A stretch of 52,655 nucleotides of DNA from JAAYYM01 sp964638005. Its GTDB lineage: Bacteria; Bacillota; Clostridia; Lachnospirales; Lachnospiraceae. Position 1 is the first letter of the stretch. Each line of letters starts with the position of its first letter. The notes below the pieces were generated by a model. The model searched no databases, had not been told where the DNA came from, and saw only the letters and a list, made by a program, of their open reading frames with translations. The stretch covers positions 1 through 52,655 of the forward strand of contig CAZWXS010000015.1 in assembly GCA_964638005.1 (NCBI GenBank), given 5' to 3'. Made by a program: the position numbers and the translations under genes. Of the stretch, positions 17,962 to 25,647 are shown piece after piece.

Positions 17962-19209
17962 ATGACACAAATTTTGGAATATATTAAAATGGCCTTTCAA
18001 AATATAAGATCCAACAAAGGACGTTCTCTGCTGACCATGTTGGGAATCATCATTGGTATCTCTTCTGTTATCATGATCATTTCCATCGGTAACGGAGTCA
18101 AAGGAAGTATCGATAAGACCTTGAATGATTTTGCCGGCGGCCAGTTATATGTATATCTTGATTCTGCCAAGCAAAAGGAAAATATGCTGGAGCTGACGGC
18201 CGACGACTTTGAAGCCATGGCGGAAAAGATACCGCATATCAAAGCTGTCACACCGGAGTATTGGATCTACGGGACAGTAACCGGTTTTAAGGGCGGAGAA
18301 AAGGATGCAATCATCAAGGGCGGCACCTCCGGTTACGAATATATGGTTGCCGAGCCGATTGTCAGAGGCTCCTATTATACGGATGCAGATGTCGATGGCG
18401 GAGAAAAAGTGTGTATCATCAGTGAAGGTGGTGCTCGTACATTATTCGGAACCATTGACAACATCATCGGCAAGACCATCGAAGTCAACCTCTGGGGTAT
18501 GTCTTCCGAATTCAGAATCATCGGCATCAGAAAGGACTCTTCTTCTGCCATGCTGAATATGCTGACCGGTGCCGACACCAGATACACGGTTGAAGTACCT
18601 TATACCGTCATGGGAACCTCTTTCGGTCTCTATATCGAAGGCTTTGACGGTGCTTATATCATCTGTGACAATGCTCTTTATTCAAAGGATGTCTATGCTG
18701 CAACCATCAACCTGTTAGAGGCAAGATATGATGCGCGTGGTGAAGGATATTTCCTGTTACAGGACTACAATGACAGCATGAGCAGTATCACAAGCGTGCT
18801 GGACGGTATTACGATATTCGTTGTATTTGTTGCTTCTATTTCGCTGCTGGTCGGCGGTATCGGCGTTATGAACATCATGCTCGTATCGGTTACGGAGCGC
18901 ACACGGGAAATCGGTATTCGAAAAGCGCTCGGCGCCAAGACAAATGCAATCATGATGCAGTTTCTATCAGAGGCTACCATCATTACACTGATCGGTGGTG
19001 TCATCGGTATCGTACTTGGAGTCCTAGGTGCAGTCGGCATCTGCAATCTGCTGACTTCATTGGATCTGCTGGAATGTTCTGCACAAGTATCAGCCTCAAC
19101 TGTACTGATCGCAAGCCTCTTCTCTTCTGCAGTCGGAATCTTCTTTGGTATCTATCCCGCAAAGAAGGCGGCGAAGTTAAGTCCGATTGAAGCTTTGAGG
19201 CATGAATAG
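17962..19209 (+). CDS. MacB-like FtsX-domain ABC transporter permease
   Basis: 415 residues with the MacB topology: one N-terminal transmembrane helix (LLTMLGIIIGISSVIMIISIG), a large extracellular MacB-type domain (about 50-275), then three C-terminal helices. The FtsX signature region VGGIGVMNIMLVSVTERTREIGIRKALGA is intact and the C-terminus FGIYPAKKAAKLSPIEALRHE is characteristic. With the ATPase and adaptor it forms a MacAB-like exporter. In Firmicutes such systems export or resist antimicrobial peptides and other amphiphiles, but the substrate here is unknown. Confidence 0.93.
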   Translation: MTQILEYIKMAFQNIRSNKGRSLLTMLGIIIGISSVIMIISIGNGVKGSIDKTLNDFAGGQLYVYLDSAKQKENMLELTADDFEAMAEKIPHIKAVTPEYWIYGTVTGFKGGEKDAIIKGGTSGYEYMVAEPIVRGSYYTDADVDGGEKVCIISEGGARTLFGTIDNIIGKTIEVNLWGMSSEFRIIGIRKDSSSAMLNMLTGADTRYTVEVPYTVMGTSFGLYIEGFDGAYIICDNALYSKDVYAATINLLEARYDARGEGYFLLQDYNDSMSSITSVLDGITIFVVFVASISLLVGGIGVMNIMLVSVTERTREIGIRKALGAKTNAIMMQFLSEATIITLIGGVIGIVLGVLGAVGICNLLTSLDLLECSAQVSASTVLIASLFSSAVGIFFGIYPAKKAAKLSPIEALRHE

Positions 19210-19216
19210 GTGTCCA

Positions 19217-19407
19217 TAAAAGGAAAGGATGGTGGACTGCAACACTTCGATGCGTCGTCCTCTTCAACCCGCTTAATACGAAAAAGCAAGTGAATTGTCA
19301 CTTGCTTTTTTGCGGTTTTCAGACTCCGTTGGCATAGCGCCGAGTTCACAGAACTCGTGTGCATAGTACTTGGCCTACGCGTTACAGTCCACCATCCTTT
19401 CCTTTTA
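19217..19407. repeat. 191-bp element with 23-bp perfect terminal inverted repeats
   Basis: The left arm (19217-19239, starting TAAAAGGAAAGG and ending GGTGGACTG) is the exact reverse complement of the right arm (19385-19407). The 145-bp interior holds the terminator hairpin at 19281-19311 and a second perfect hairpin, CGAGTTC-ACA-GAACTCG (19341-19357). Both ends are TA, as expected of a TA-target duplication (IS630/Tc1-type MITE), but no longer duplication is seen and no ORF is convincing. It occupies most of the 300-bp gap between the permease gene and murE. I see nothing further in 19408-19509. Confidence 0.75.
19281..19311. terminator. Bidirectional rho-independent terminator
   Basis: AAAAAGCAAGTGA, loop ATTG, TCACTTGCTTTTTT forms a long perfect stem with A-run and T-run on either side, so it works on both strands. 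It serves the convergent MacAB-like operon (plus) and murE (minus). It lies inside the 191-bp inverted-repeat element. Confidence 0.9.
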
Positions 19408-19509
19408 CTACTCTATGAGGTCCGGAAGTTCACTCGTCTTAAGTTCTTGGGAATGAAAAAAAATTTACAGGCTGCATTGCCGTGTCTTGATGGTCATGAG
19501 CCAAACAAA

Positions 19510-20973
19510 CTACAAATCCCTGGCAAGTACATCCCGTATGATATCCCGCTCATCCATAGGATACTTCTGCCCCTTGATTTCCTGATAATCTTCGTGTCCT
19601 TTGCCTGCCAGCACGATTACATCCCCCGGCTGTCCATTGTGGATGACATAGGCGATGGCTTCGCGGCGGTCGCAGATTTCTATATATGCTCCGGAGGTTT
19701 TCTGGATTCCGGTGCGGATATCGGCAATGATGTCTTCCGGTTCTTCAAAGCGAGGGTTATCCGATGTAATGACTGTCAGGTCTGCCAGTCTGCCGGATAC
19801 CTCTCCCATCTCGTATCTGCGTAATTTGGAGCGGTTTCCGCCGCAACCGAACATGCACACGATCCGTTTTGGATTGTACTCTCTCAGAGTTGTCAGGAGA
19901 CTTTCAAGTGCCATTGCATTATGCGCATAATCGATCATGAGTGCAAAGTCATCCGAGACCTTGATCATTTCAATTCTTCCTTTTACCTTCGCACTTCTGA
20001 GTGCACGCACGATATCAGAACGTTCGATATTAAAATGACGGCATACGGCAATTGCAGCAAGTGCATTGTAAACACTGAATTTACCCGGTGTATCAATCGT
20101 CACCTCAAGGTCGATCAGACCTTCCGTACGGAATGATACCCCGAGATAACCCGGTGTCGATACAAGTTCTATATCTCGTGCTATGATATCAGCGCCATCC
20201 TTGAGTCCGTAACTCTCTATATGACATGTATGATCCCGCAGCACCTTATTGACATGTGCGTCATCTGCGTTGACAATACCTACCCTACACTGTCTGAACA
20301 GCAATCCTTTGCATGCCATATATTCGTCAAAGCTGCCATGTTCGTTGGGGCCGATATGATCAGGTTCGATATTCGTAAAAATACCCAGTTCATAATCAAT
20401 TGCCTGTGTACGGTGCATCATCAGCCCTTGTGAAGATACCTCCATCACGACAATCTGTATGCCCTCATCAGCCATACGTTTCAAATACTCCTGTAATATA
20501 TAGGACTCCGGTGTCGTATTGGCTGCAGGAATATGTTCCTCTCCGATGATGACCTCTATCGTGCCGACGAGTCCCACCTTATATCCGGCATTTTCAAGAA
20601 TCGACTTGATCAGGTAAGTTGTTGTTGTTTTCCCCTTGGTTCCCGTAATACCGATGATCTTCATCTGACGTGCCGGATAACCGAAATAGGCGGCACTGAT
20701 ATGTGCCATCGCATATCGGGTATCATCTACCTTGATGACCGTCACGTCCGCAGAAACTTCAACTTCCTTTTCCACTACCAGCACGGCGGCGCCATTTGAC
20801 ACCACATCTGCTGCAATGCTGTGACCGTCAAAATTAGCTCCCACAATACAGATGAACAGACAATTCCGCTCCACCTTGCGGGAATCGTAGATGACCTTAT
20901 CCACACTGCGTTCCAAGGTTCCCTGTATACATTCATATTCAAATCCATGTAATAAATCCTTTAACTGTCTCAT
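19510..20973 (-). CDS. murE: UDP-MurNAc-tripeptide synthetase (meso-Dap ligase)
   Basis: 487 residues, full length. It adds the third amino acid to the peptidoglycan stem peptide in the cytosol. N-terminal UDP-binding domain with VIYDSRKVERNCLFIC, P-loop GITGTKGKTTTTYL, central-domain NTTPES and the C-terminal domain with TSDNPRFEEP. The DNPR motif is that of meso-diaminopimelate-specific MurE rather than the lysine type. It is the last gene of the STAS-cls-C_GCAxxG_C_C run, 59 bp after its neighbour, and ends at the bidirectional terminator. Confidence 0.96.
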   Translation of the reverse strand: MRQLKDLLHGFEYECIQGTLERSVDKVIYDSRKVERNCLFICIVGANFDGHSIAADVVSNGAAVLVVEKEVEVSADVTVIKVDDTRYAMAHISAAYFGYPARQMKIIGITGTKGKTTTTYLIKSILENAGYKVGLVGTIEVIIGEEHIPAANTTPESYILQEYLKRMADEGIQIVVMEVSSQGLMMHRTQAIDYELGIFTNIEPDHIGPNEHGSFDEYMACKGLLFRQCRVGIVNADDAHVNKVLRDHTCHIESYGLKDGADIIARDIELVSTPGYLGVSFRTEGLIDLEVTIDTPGKFSVYNALAAIAVCRHFNIERSDIVRALRSAKVKGRIEMIKVSDDFALMIDYAHNAMALESLLTTLREYNPKRIVCMFGCGGNRSKLRRYEMGEVSGRLADLTVITSDNPRFEEPEDIIADIRTGIQKTSGAYIEICDRREAIAYVIHNGQPGDVIVLAGKGHEDYQEIKGQKYPMDERDIIRDVLARDL

Positions 20974-21032
20974 CTCATGCTCCTCTTTTCTTTACCTTCT
21001 CTGCACTACACTATCCTTATAAAAGATCTTGA

Positions 21033-21488
21033 TTATTCCTCTGTTTCCAGAATATATGCCTCCAGCACCCTCGCTGCATCTCCGACAAGCTCCACGCAGG
21101 GACGCTTCTTATAATATTCAGCTGTTCTCTCTTCCGGAACAGGTCCGTCATGCTGCTGTTTCAACCCTAAGAGATCGCGACACACAATTGAACCGTTTTT
21201 TTCTTTAAATGTCCCCGCGAGCTGTTGGATACGGGCATAATGTTCCTTTTTCTCATCTCCTGCACCCGGCACACTGTAACCGTATTTCACACCTGCCGCC
21301 ATGAACATGCCGCTGACTGCACCGCATACCTCACGCAGCCTGCCCATTCCTCCTCCGAATGAAGAAGATATCTTCATGGCTGTTTCCTGATCAATGCCCA
21401 GTTCATCACTGAATGCACAGAATACTGCCTGTGCACAGTTATAACCCTCCAGAAACAATTGTTTCGCTTTTTCTTCATGTATACTCAT
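21033..21488 (-). CDS. C_GCAxxG_C_C family protein (putative redox protein)
   Basis: 151 residues. It shows the conserved Cys pattern that names the family: EGYNCAQAVFCAF, then CGAVSGMFMAAG, then a mid-protein Cys (IVCRDLLGL) and a C-terminal RPCVELV. Members are small anaerobe proteins suspected of binding a cofactor or metal. Function is not established to my knowledge. The frame opens 7 codons earlier, but the ATG at 21488 is preceded by GGAGG at the right distance. It lies between cls and murE on the same strand. Confidence 0.88.
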   Translation of the reverse strand: MSIHEEKAKQLFLEGYNCAQAVFCAFSDELGIDQETAMKISSSFGGGMGRLREVCGAVSGMFMAAGVKYGYSVPGAGDEKKEHYARIQQLAGTFKEKNGSIVCRDLLGLKQQHDGPVPEERTAEYYKKRPCVELVGDAARVLEAYILETEE

Positions 21489-21527
21489 AATTACCTCCTG
21501 TCCCCTCATATCTGAGTTCTCTGATTT

Positions 21528-23099
21528 CTACATCAATGGTCCGAATATCTTGAACAGTCCTCCGATTGCTCTCTGGATCAACGTAACCTTCTTGTACTCC
21601 TCTTCCGTAATTAGGATACTCTTTTGCATCGTTTCCTGAAAGTCCGCTTCCACTGCATCAATTGCATGATTTTTATAAATATAGACTGCACATTCAAAAT
21701 GATGATACAGGCTGCGGTAGTCCAGATTGATCGAGCCGACGATTGCCTTTTCTCCGTCTGACACAAAGGATTTCGCATGTATGAAGCCCGGTTCATATTC
21801 ATAGACCTTGACCCCCGCCAGTCGTAATGTCTCATAATAGGTCTTGGCGATCAAAAAAGGAATGACCTTGTCCGGTACATGCGGCAGAATCAGACGTACA
21901 TCCACCCCCCTCTTTGCCGCAAAACAAAGTGCGGAAAGCATCTCATGATCCAGAATCAGATAGGGGGTCATAATGTGCACGTATTTACGAGCCTTGTTCA
22001 GCAAATCACGATATACATCCTCTGCAATATCCTTTTCATTTGTCGGGTCGTCGCCATAGGGAACGATATATCCCTCAGCATCTGCAATCGCATCCTGCTT
22101 GATATGAAAATATTTCTCATCCTCCCGTTTTACCGGATCTGATGCATTCCACATCTGCAGGAACATTGCAATCATGCTCTTAACCGCATCGCCTTCAAGC
22201 TTGATGGCTGTATCCTTCCAATGTCCGTACAGATATTTCTTGTTGATATATTCATCTGCAAGGTTGATGCCGCCGGTATAACCAACCTTACCGTCAATGA
22301 CGAGTATCTTTCTATGATCCCTGTTGTTCTGGTGTGTAGATAGGAAGGGCTTGATCGGTGCATACATCTTCGCCTGAATCCCCATCCTGCGCAAACGTTT
22401 CGGATAACTGTACGGAAGGCAGGCCACCGTGCAGGTTCCGTCGTACATGACCCGAACCTCGACTCCCTCTTCTGCCTTACGTTTCAAAATCTCAAGAACA
22501 GAGTTCCACATAATGCCCTCTGAGATGATAAAAAACTCAACAAAAATAAAATCCTTTGCCTTTTCCAGTTCCTCCTTGATGGACGAGAAAGCAGACTCTC
22601 CCGAAGGAAAGTATTGTACAGAAGTATTCTGATAAGTAGGAAAACCGCCTGTATTCTGTAAATAATAAGACAAATCCGAAAAATGCGGTTCTTCTGACTC
22701 CAGCTTATTGCGGATTGCTTCATCCGTAGTCAGATATTTTGCTGTTTCCGCACAGGTTCTCTTCATCTCATATTTCAGCCCGATTGCCCCCGGATTGATC
22801 TTGACAAACAGAAACAAAAGCACTCCGAACAAAGGGAACACACACAAAGGAACCATCCATGCAAACTTAAACTCAGGACGGTTGTTCAGATTGATCATAT
22901 ATACGACCAATACTGCGCTCATAATATTAAAACCCGTAATGAAAAATTCAAGATAAGGATCCAGATAGTAAAATACACCAAACAGAACCGCTATTTGAAA
23001 TAACAAAAGAACAAAGGTAATCATCGTACGGCTGAAAATAATACGAAACAGCAGCCTACGGCTCTTGTGCTTCACCTTCGCAGAAATATGTTCACTCAT
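21528..23099 (-). CDS. cls: Cardiolipin synthase
   Basis: 523-residue phospholipase-D-type enzyme that makes cardiolipin from two phosphatidylglycerols at the membrane. Two N-terminal transmembrane helices precede a short linker (about 35-110). The two HKD motifs are HRKILVIDGKVGYTGGINLAD and HAKSFVSDGEKAIVGSINLD, the second in the usual variant form HxKxxxxDxxxxxxG. The gene is 32 bp after the STAS gene and 18 bp before the C_GCAxxG_C_C start-proximal region, consistent with one transcript. Confidence 0.95.
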   Translation of the reverse strand: MSEHISAKVKHKSRRLLFRIIFSRTMITFVLLLFQIAVLFGVFYYLDPYLEFFITGFNIMSAVLVVYMINLNNRPEFKFAWMVPLCVFPLFGVLLFLFVKINPGAIGLKYEMKRTCAETAKYLTTDEAIRNKLESEEPHFSDLSYYLQNTGGFPTYQNTSVQYFPSGESAFSSIKEELEKAKDFIFVEFFIISEGIMWNSVLEILKRKAEEGVEVRVMYDGTCTVACLPYSYPKRLRRMGIQAKMYAPIKPFLSTHQNNRDHRKILVIDGKVGYTGGINLADEYINKKYLYGHWKDTAIKLEGDAVKSMIAMFLQMWNASDPVKREDEKYFHIKQDAIADAEGYIVPYGDDPTNEKDIAEDVYRDLLNKARKYVHIMTPYLILDHEMLSALCFAAKRGVDVRLILPHVPDKVIPFLIAKTYYETLRLAGVKVYEYEPGFIHAKSFVSDGEKAIVGSINLDYRSLYHHFECAVYIYKNHAIDAVEADFQETMQKSILITEEEYKKVTLIQRAIGGLFKIFGPLM

Positions 23100-23131
23100 A
23101 AACCCACCTATCGTCAGACATCAACCACACG

Positions 23132-23437
23132 TCAGTCCTTTACATCGAACAGTGGAAGGAATCCCACCATTTCCATTGTGTTTCTCACTGTCTCGCTCAA
23201 ATGCAGCAGCGTTACCCCACAACCTATTTCGTTTCCGATCTTTTTTGCCTTTAAAATAACACCCAAACCCGAACTGCTGATATACGGAACCTCAGTGAAA
23301 TCAAATATAATTTTACTCGGGGCATCCTTACGGCATTCTTCAACCGCATCCATAAAGGCCTTTGCCACCGGTGTATCAATTGCTCCTGATAGTTTGATAA
23401 TCGTCTCCTGTGCCTTCTTAATCTTCTCAACCTTCAT
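23132..23437 (-). CDS. STAS-domain protein (anti-sigma antagonist-like)
   Basis: 101 residues making up a single STAS domain: ETIIKLSGAIDT, then KIIFDFTEVPYISSSGLGVIL with the Ser that is phosphorylated in SpoIIAA/RsbV-type proteins, then a C-terminal helix. A start at the ATG 23437 suits the AGAGGA site 6 nt upstream better than the TTG at 23443. No anti-sigma kinase or sigma factor gene is adjacent, so its partner is unknown. It heads the run with cls and murE and has its own promoter. Confidence 0.88.
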   Translation of the reverse strand: MKVEKIKKAQETIIKLSGAIDTPVAKAFMDAVEECRKDAPSKIIFDFTEVPYISSSGLGVILKAKKIGNEIGCGVTLLHLSETVRNTMEMVGFLPLFDVKD

Positions 23438-23483
23438 AATCAATCCTCTTTTCTTAAGTAGCCTCTCGCGTCTGGTGATATAT

Positions 23484-23512
23484 ATTATACCCTATATTTC
23501 TCCACTTGTTAA
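23484..23512 (-). promoter_or_regulatory. Promoter of the STAS-cls-murE run
   Basis: Minus-strand TTAACA (23507-23512), 17-bp spacer, perfect TATAAT (23484-23489). The start of transcription would lie about 40 nt before the STAS start codon. Confidence 0.75.
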
Positions 23513-23525
23513 GATACTTTTTAAA

Positions 23526-23566
23526 AGAGAAATCCCACGGTTTAGGTACCGTGGGATTGGTTCTCT
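23526..23566 (-). terminator. Terminator after recJ
   Basis: An 11-bp perfect stem AATCCCACGGT / ACCGTGGGATT with a 6-nt loop is extended by an outer AGAGAA/TTCTCT pair. On the minus strand it is followed by a T-rich run (TTTCTCTTTT). It lies between recJ and the STAS promoter. A run of nine G residues (23572-23580) and a palindrome CGATTTCA-T-TGAAATCG (23601-23617) sit on the recJ side. I see nothing else in the 284-bp gap. Confidence 0.75.
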
Positions 23567-23721
23567 TATGAGGGGGGGGGAGATAGTGAGTGTTTACACA
23601 CGATTTCATTGAAATCGGTGCTGTCTTTATCAACTATCCAAATACATCATATCCAAGAATTGTGTTCAATCTGTGTTTAAATTCTAAAAAATATTTAACC
23701 AATTTATAAAGAAATCCTATC

Positions 23722-25488
23722 TCACATTTCATACTGATAATGCTGAATATTGATCTGTATGTTCTCACGTCCCATATAGACATTCAAAGCCGGATAATAC
23801 GCAATGGATAACTTCACTTTTTCTCCTTTTCCTTCGAAAGTCTTTGCTGCTTCTTCTCCGAATCGTGTCGCCATCTCCTGCCGGAATGCATTTCCGTCGC
23901 CAAACCAGATTGCATCTGCAACAGTCCCGTCTTCGCTTTCAATTTTTAATTTCACGACATTCTGATTTTTGCCCATAATGCGTGCTGCCCGGATCAGAAT
24001 ATGTTTTTCTGCAAATAAAGGCTTCGGATTGCCGATTCCGAATGGTGCCAGCATTTCTATTTCCTGTACCAGCTCTTTTGTTGCATATGTCATCGGCATC
24101 GGAACATCTATCTGCACCTTCTCCTGCATGTCATCCTCGGTCAGAATCGTTTGGGCATTCAGTCTCTGTCTGAGCGTTTCAATGTCCTCCTCCCGCATGG
24201 ACAGACCTGCAGCCATCCTGTGTCCTCCATATTTGGAAAACAATTCTTTACACCGTGTCATCTCTTCATACATATGGTAAGCTTCTATCGAACGTCCTGA
24301 GCCTTTGACTCCGTCTGCTGTCTTTGTCAGGATAAAGGTAGGCTTATAATATCGCTCTTTTACGCGTCCCGCTATGATTCCCGCCAGGCTTTCGTGACAA
24401 TCCGGCAGGTAGATAACCAGCACCCGATCCGGCGCCTTCATCTTCTCAACCTCCGAAAATGCCAGTTCCTGATAGTGCTTTGTCATATCCTTACGACTGT
24501 CATTAAGTGCCTTTAAGTCACCGGCAATCCTGAGTGCCTCTCCCGAATCCTTTGTCATAAAGAGAGACAATGCACGCTCAGCGCTGTCCAGTCGTCCTGT
24601 CGCATTGATACAAGGTCCTAATACGAACCCGATATGAAACGGTGACAGCTTATCTCTCTCAATCTGCGTCACATCCATCAATGCACGCAACCCGATATTC
24701 TGCGTCCCTTTGATGTGCTCCAGTCCATACTTGACTATGATGCGATTTTCATCCCGCAGCTCCATGACATCACCCACCGTTGCAATTGCCGCAAATTCCA
24801 ACAGTTCATCCATTTCACTCTTCGGAACTCCCATCGCCTTATACAAAGCCTCTATTAACTTATATGCAACAACCGCTCCGCATATACCTGCATACGGATA
24901 CCTGCAATCCTCTCTGTGCGGATCGACCACAGCACCTGCCGGAGGCAGCTGGTACTGCTTCTCTCCCGCATCGGATACTTCATAAGGCACCTCATGATGA
25001 TCCGTCACTATCACATCCATCCCTAACTGCTTCGCATACACAATCTGCTCATAAGCAGCGATCCCGTTGTCACAGGTCACAATCAGATGTATGCCGTCCT
25101 GATGCGCCTGTTCGATAATCGCATCACTGATACCATATCCGTCCTTCATACGGTCAGGCAGCTTCACATCCACATCCGCTTTGCACCTTCTGAGGCCTGT
25201 AAGCAATATGTAGGAAGCACATATGCCGTCAATGTCATAATCTCCGACAATACGTATTTTCTGTTCCTGCGTGATCGCCGATGCAATCATTGACACCGCT
25301 GTATCCATATCCTTCATATCTTTCGGATCATGCATGTCTTCCGGTGTTCCGTTCAGAAACATCTCTATTTCATCCTCTGTCACCAGATCTCTGTTGCGCA
25401 ATATGCGAGCCACAATCGGAGTGATATGCCATCGTTCGGCAATCGCATTAAAATCCGCCTTTTTGGTTGTCACGAACCACTTTGCCAT
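23722..25488 (-). CDS. recJ: Single-stranded-DNA-specific exonuclease RecJ
   Basis: 588 residues. A DHH-family 5'-3' ssDNA exonuclease for recombination and mismatch repair. Catalytic motifs: VGDYDIDGICAS (motif I Asp residues), TDHHEVP (DHH motif), VDPHRED, then the DHHA1 domain with GSGRSIEAYHM and GGHRMAAGLS, and a C-terminal OB-like domain ending near LNVYMGRENIQINIQHYQ. The ATG at 25488 (MAKWFVTTKK) has an AAGGG site. The 22 extra upstream codons do not look conserved. It is separated from secDF by a terminator. Confidence 0.95.
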   Translation of the reverse strand: MAKWFVTTKKADFNAIAERWHITPIVARILRNRDLVTEDEIEMFLNGTPEDMHDPKDMKDMDTAVSMIASAITQEQKIRIVGDYDIDGICASYILLTGLRRCKADVDVKLPDRMKDGYGISDAIIEQAHQDGIHLIVTCDNGIAAYEQIVYAKQLGMDVIVTDHHEVPYEVSDAGEKQYQLPPAGAVVDPHREDCRYPYAGICGAVVAYKLIEALYKAMGVPKSEMDELLEFAAIATVGDVMELRDENRIIVKYGLEHIKGTQNIGLRALMDVTQIERDKLSPFHIGFVLGPCINATGRLDSAERALSLFMTKDSGEALRIAGDLKALNDSRKDMTKHYQELAFSEVEKMKAPDRVLVIYLPDCHESLAGIIAGRVKERYYKPTFILTKTADGVKGSGRSIEAYHMYEEMTRCKELFSKYGGHRMAAGLSMREEDIETLRQRLNAQTILTEDDMQEKVQIDVPMPMTYATKELVQEIEMLAPFGIGNPKPLFAEKHILIRAARIMGKNQNVVKLKIESEDGTVADAIWFGDGNAFRQEMATRFGEEAAKTFEGKGEKVKLSIAYYPALNVYMGRENIQINIQHYQYEM

Positions 25489-25589
25489 ATCCCTTTTCCC
25501 TCCTGTAATGTTTCTCAGATGCTCATGCAGGCATGGCATCTTCGATTTCCTCATGAACTATGAGAAACGCGTCTTGCACATATATAAAA

Positions 25590-25621
25590 CAGACTCAGGG
25601 AATACTCTGTTCCTGAGTCTG
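25590..25621 (-). terminator. Terminator after secDF
   Basis: A perfect 10-bp stem CAGACTCAGG / CCTGAGTCTG with a 12-nt loop lies between secDF and recJ. On the minus strand it is followed by TTTTATATATG, a short T-rich run. Confidence 0.8.
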
Positions 25622-25647
25622 AAATACAATTCGTTTCTATCGGTTGA

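Noticed and set aside
19152..19364. 70-codon frame on the minus strand across the inverted-repeat element
   Set aside because: It runs through a terminator and hairpins, has no ribosome site and overlaps the permease gene antisense.
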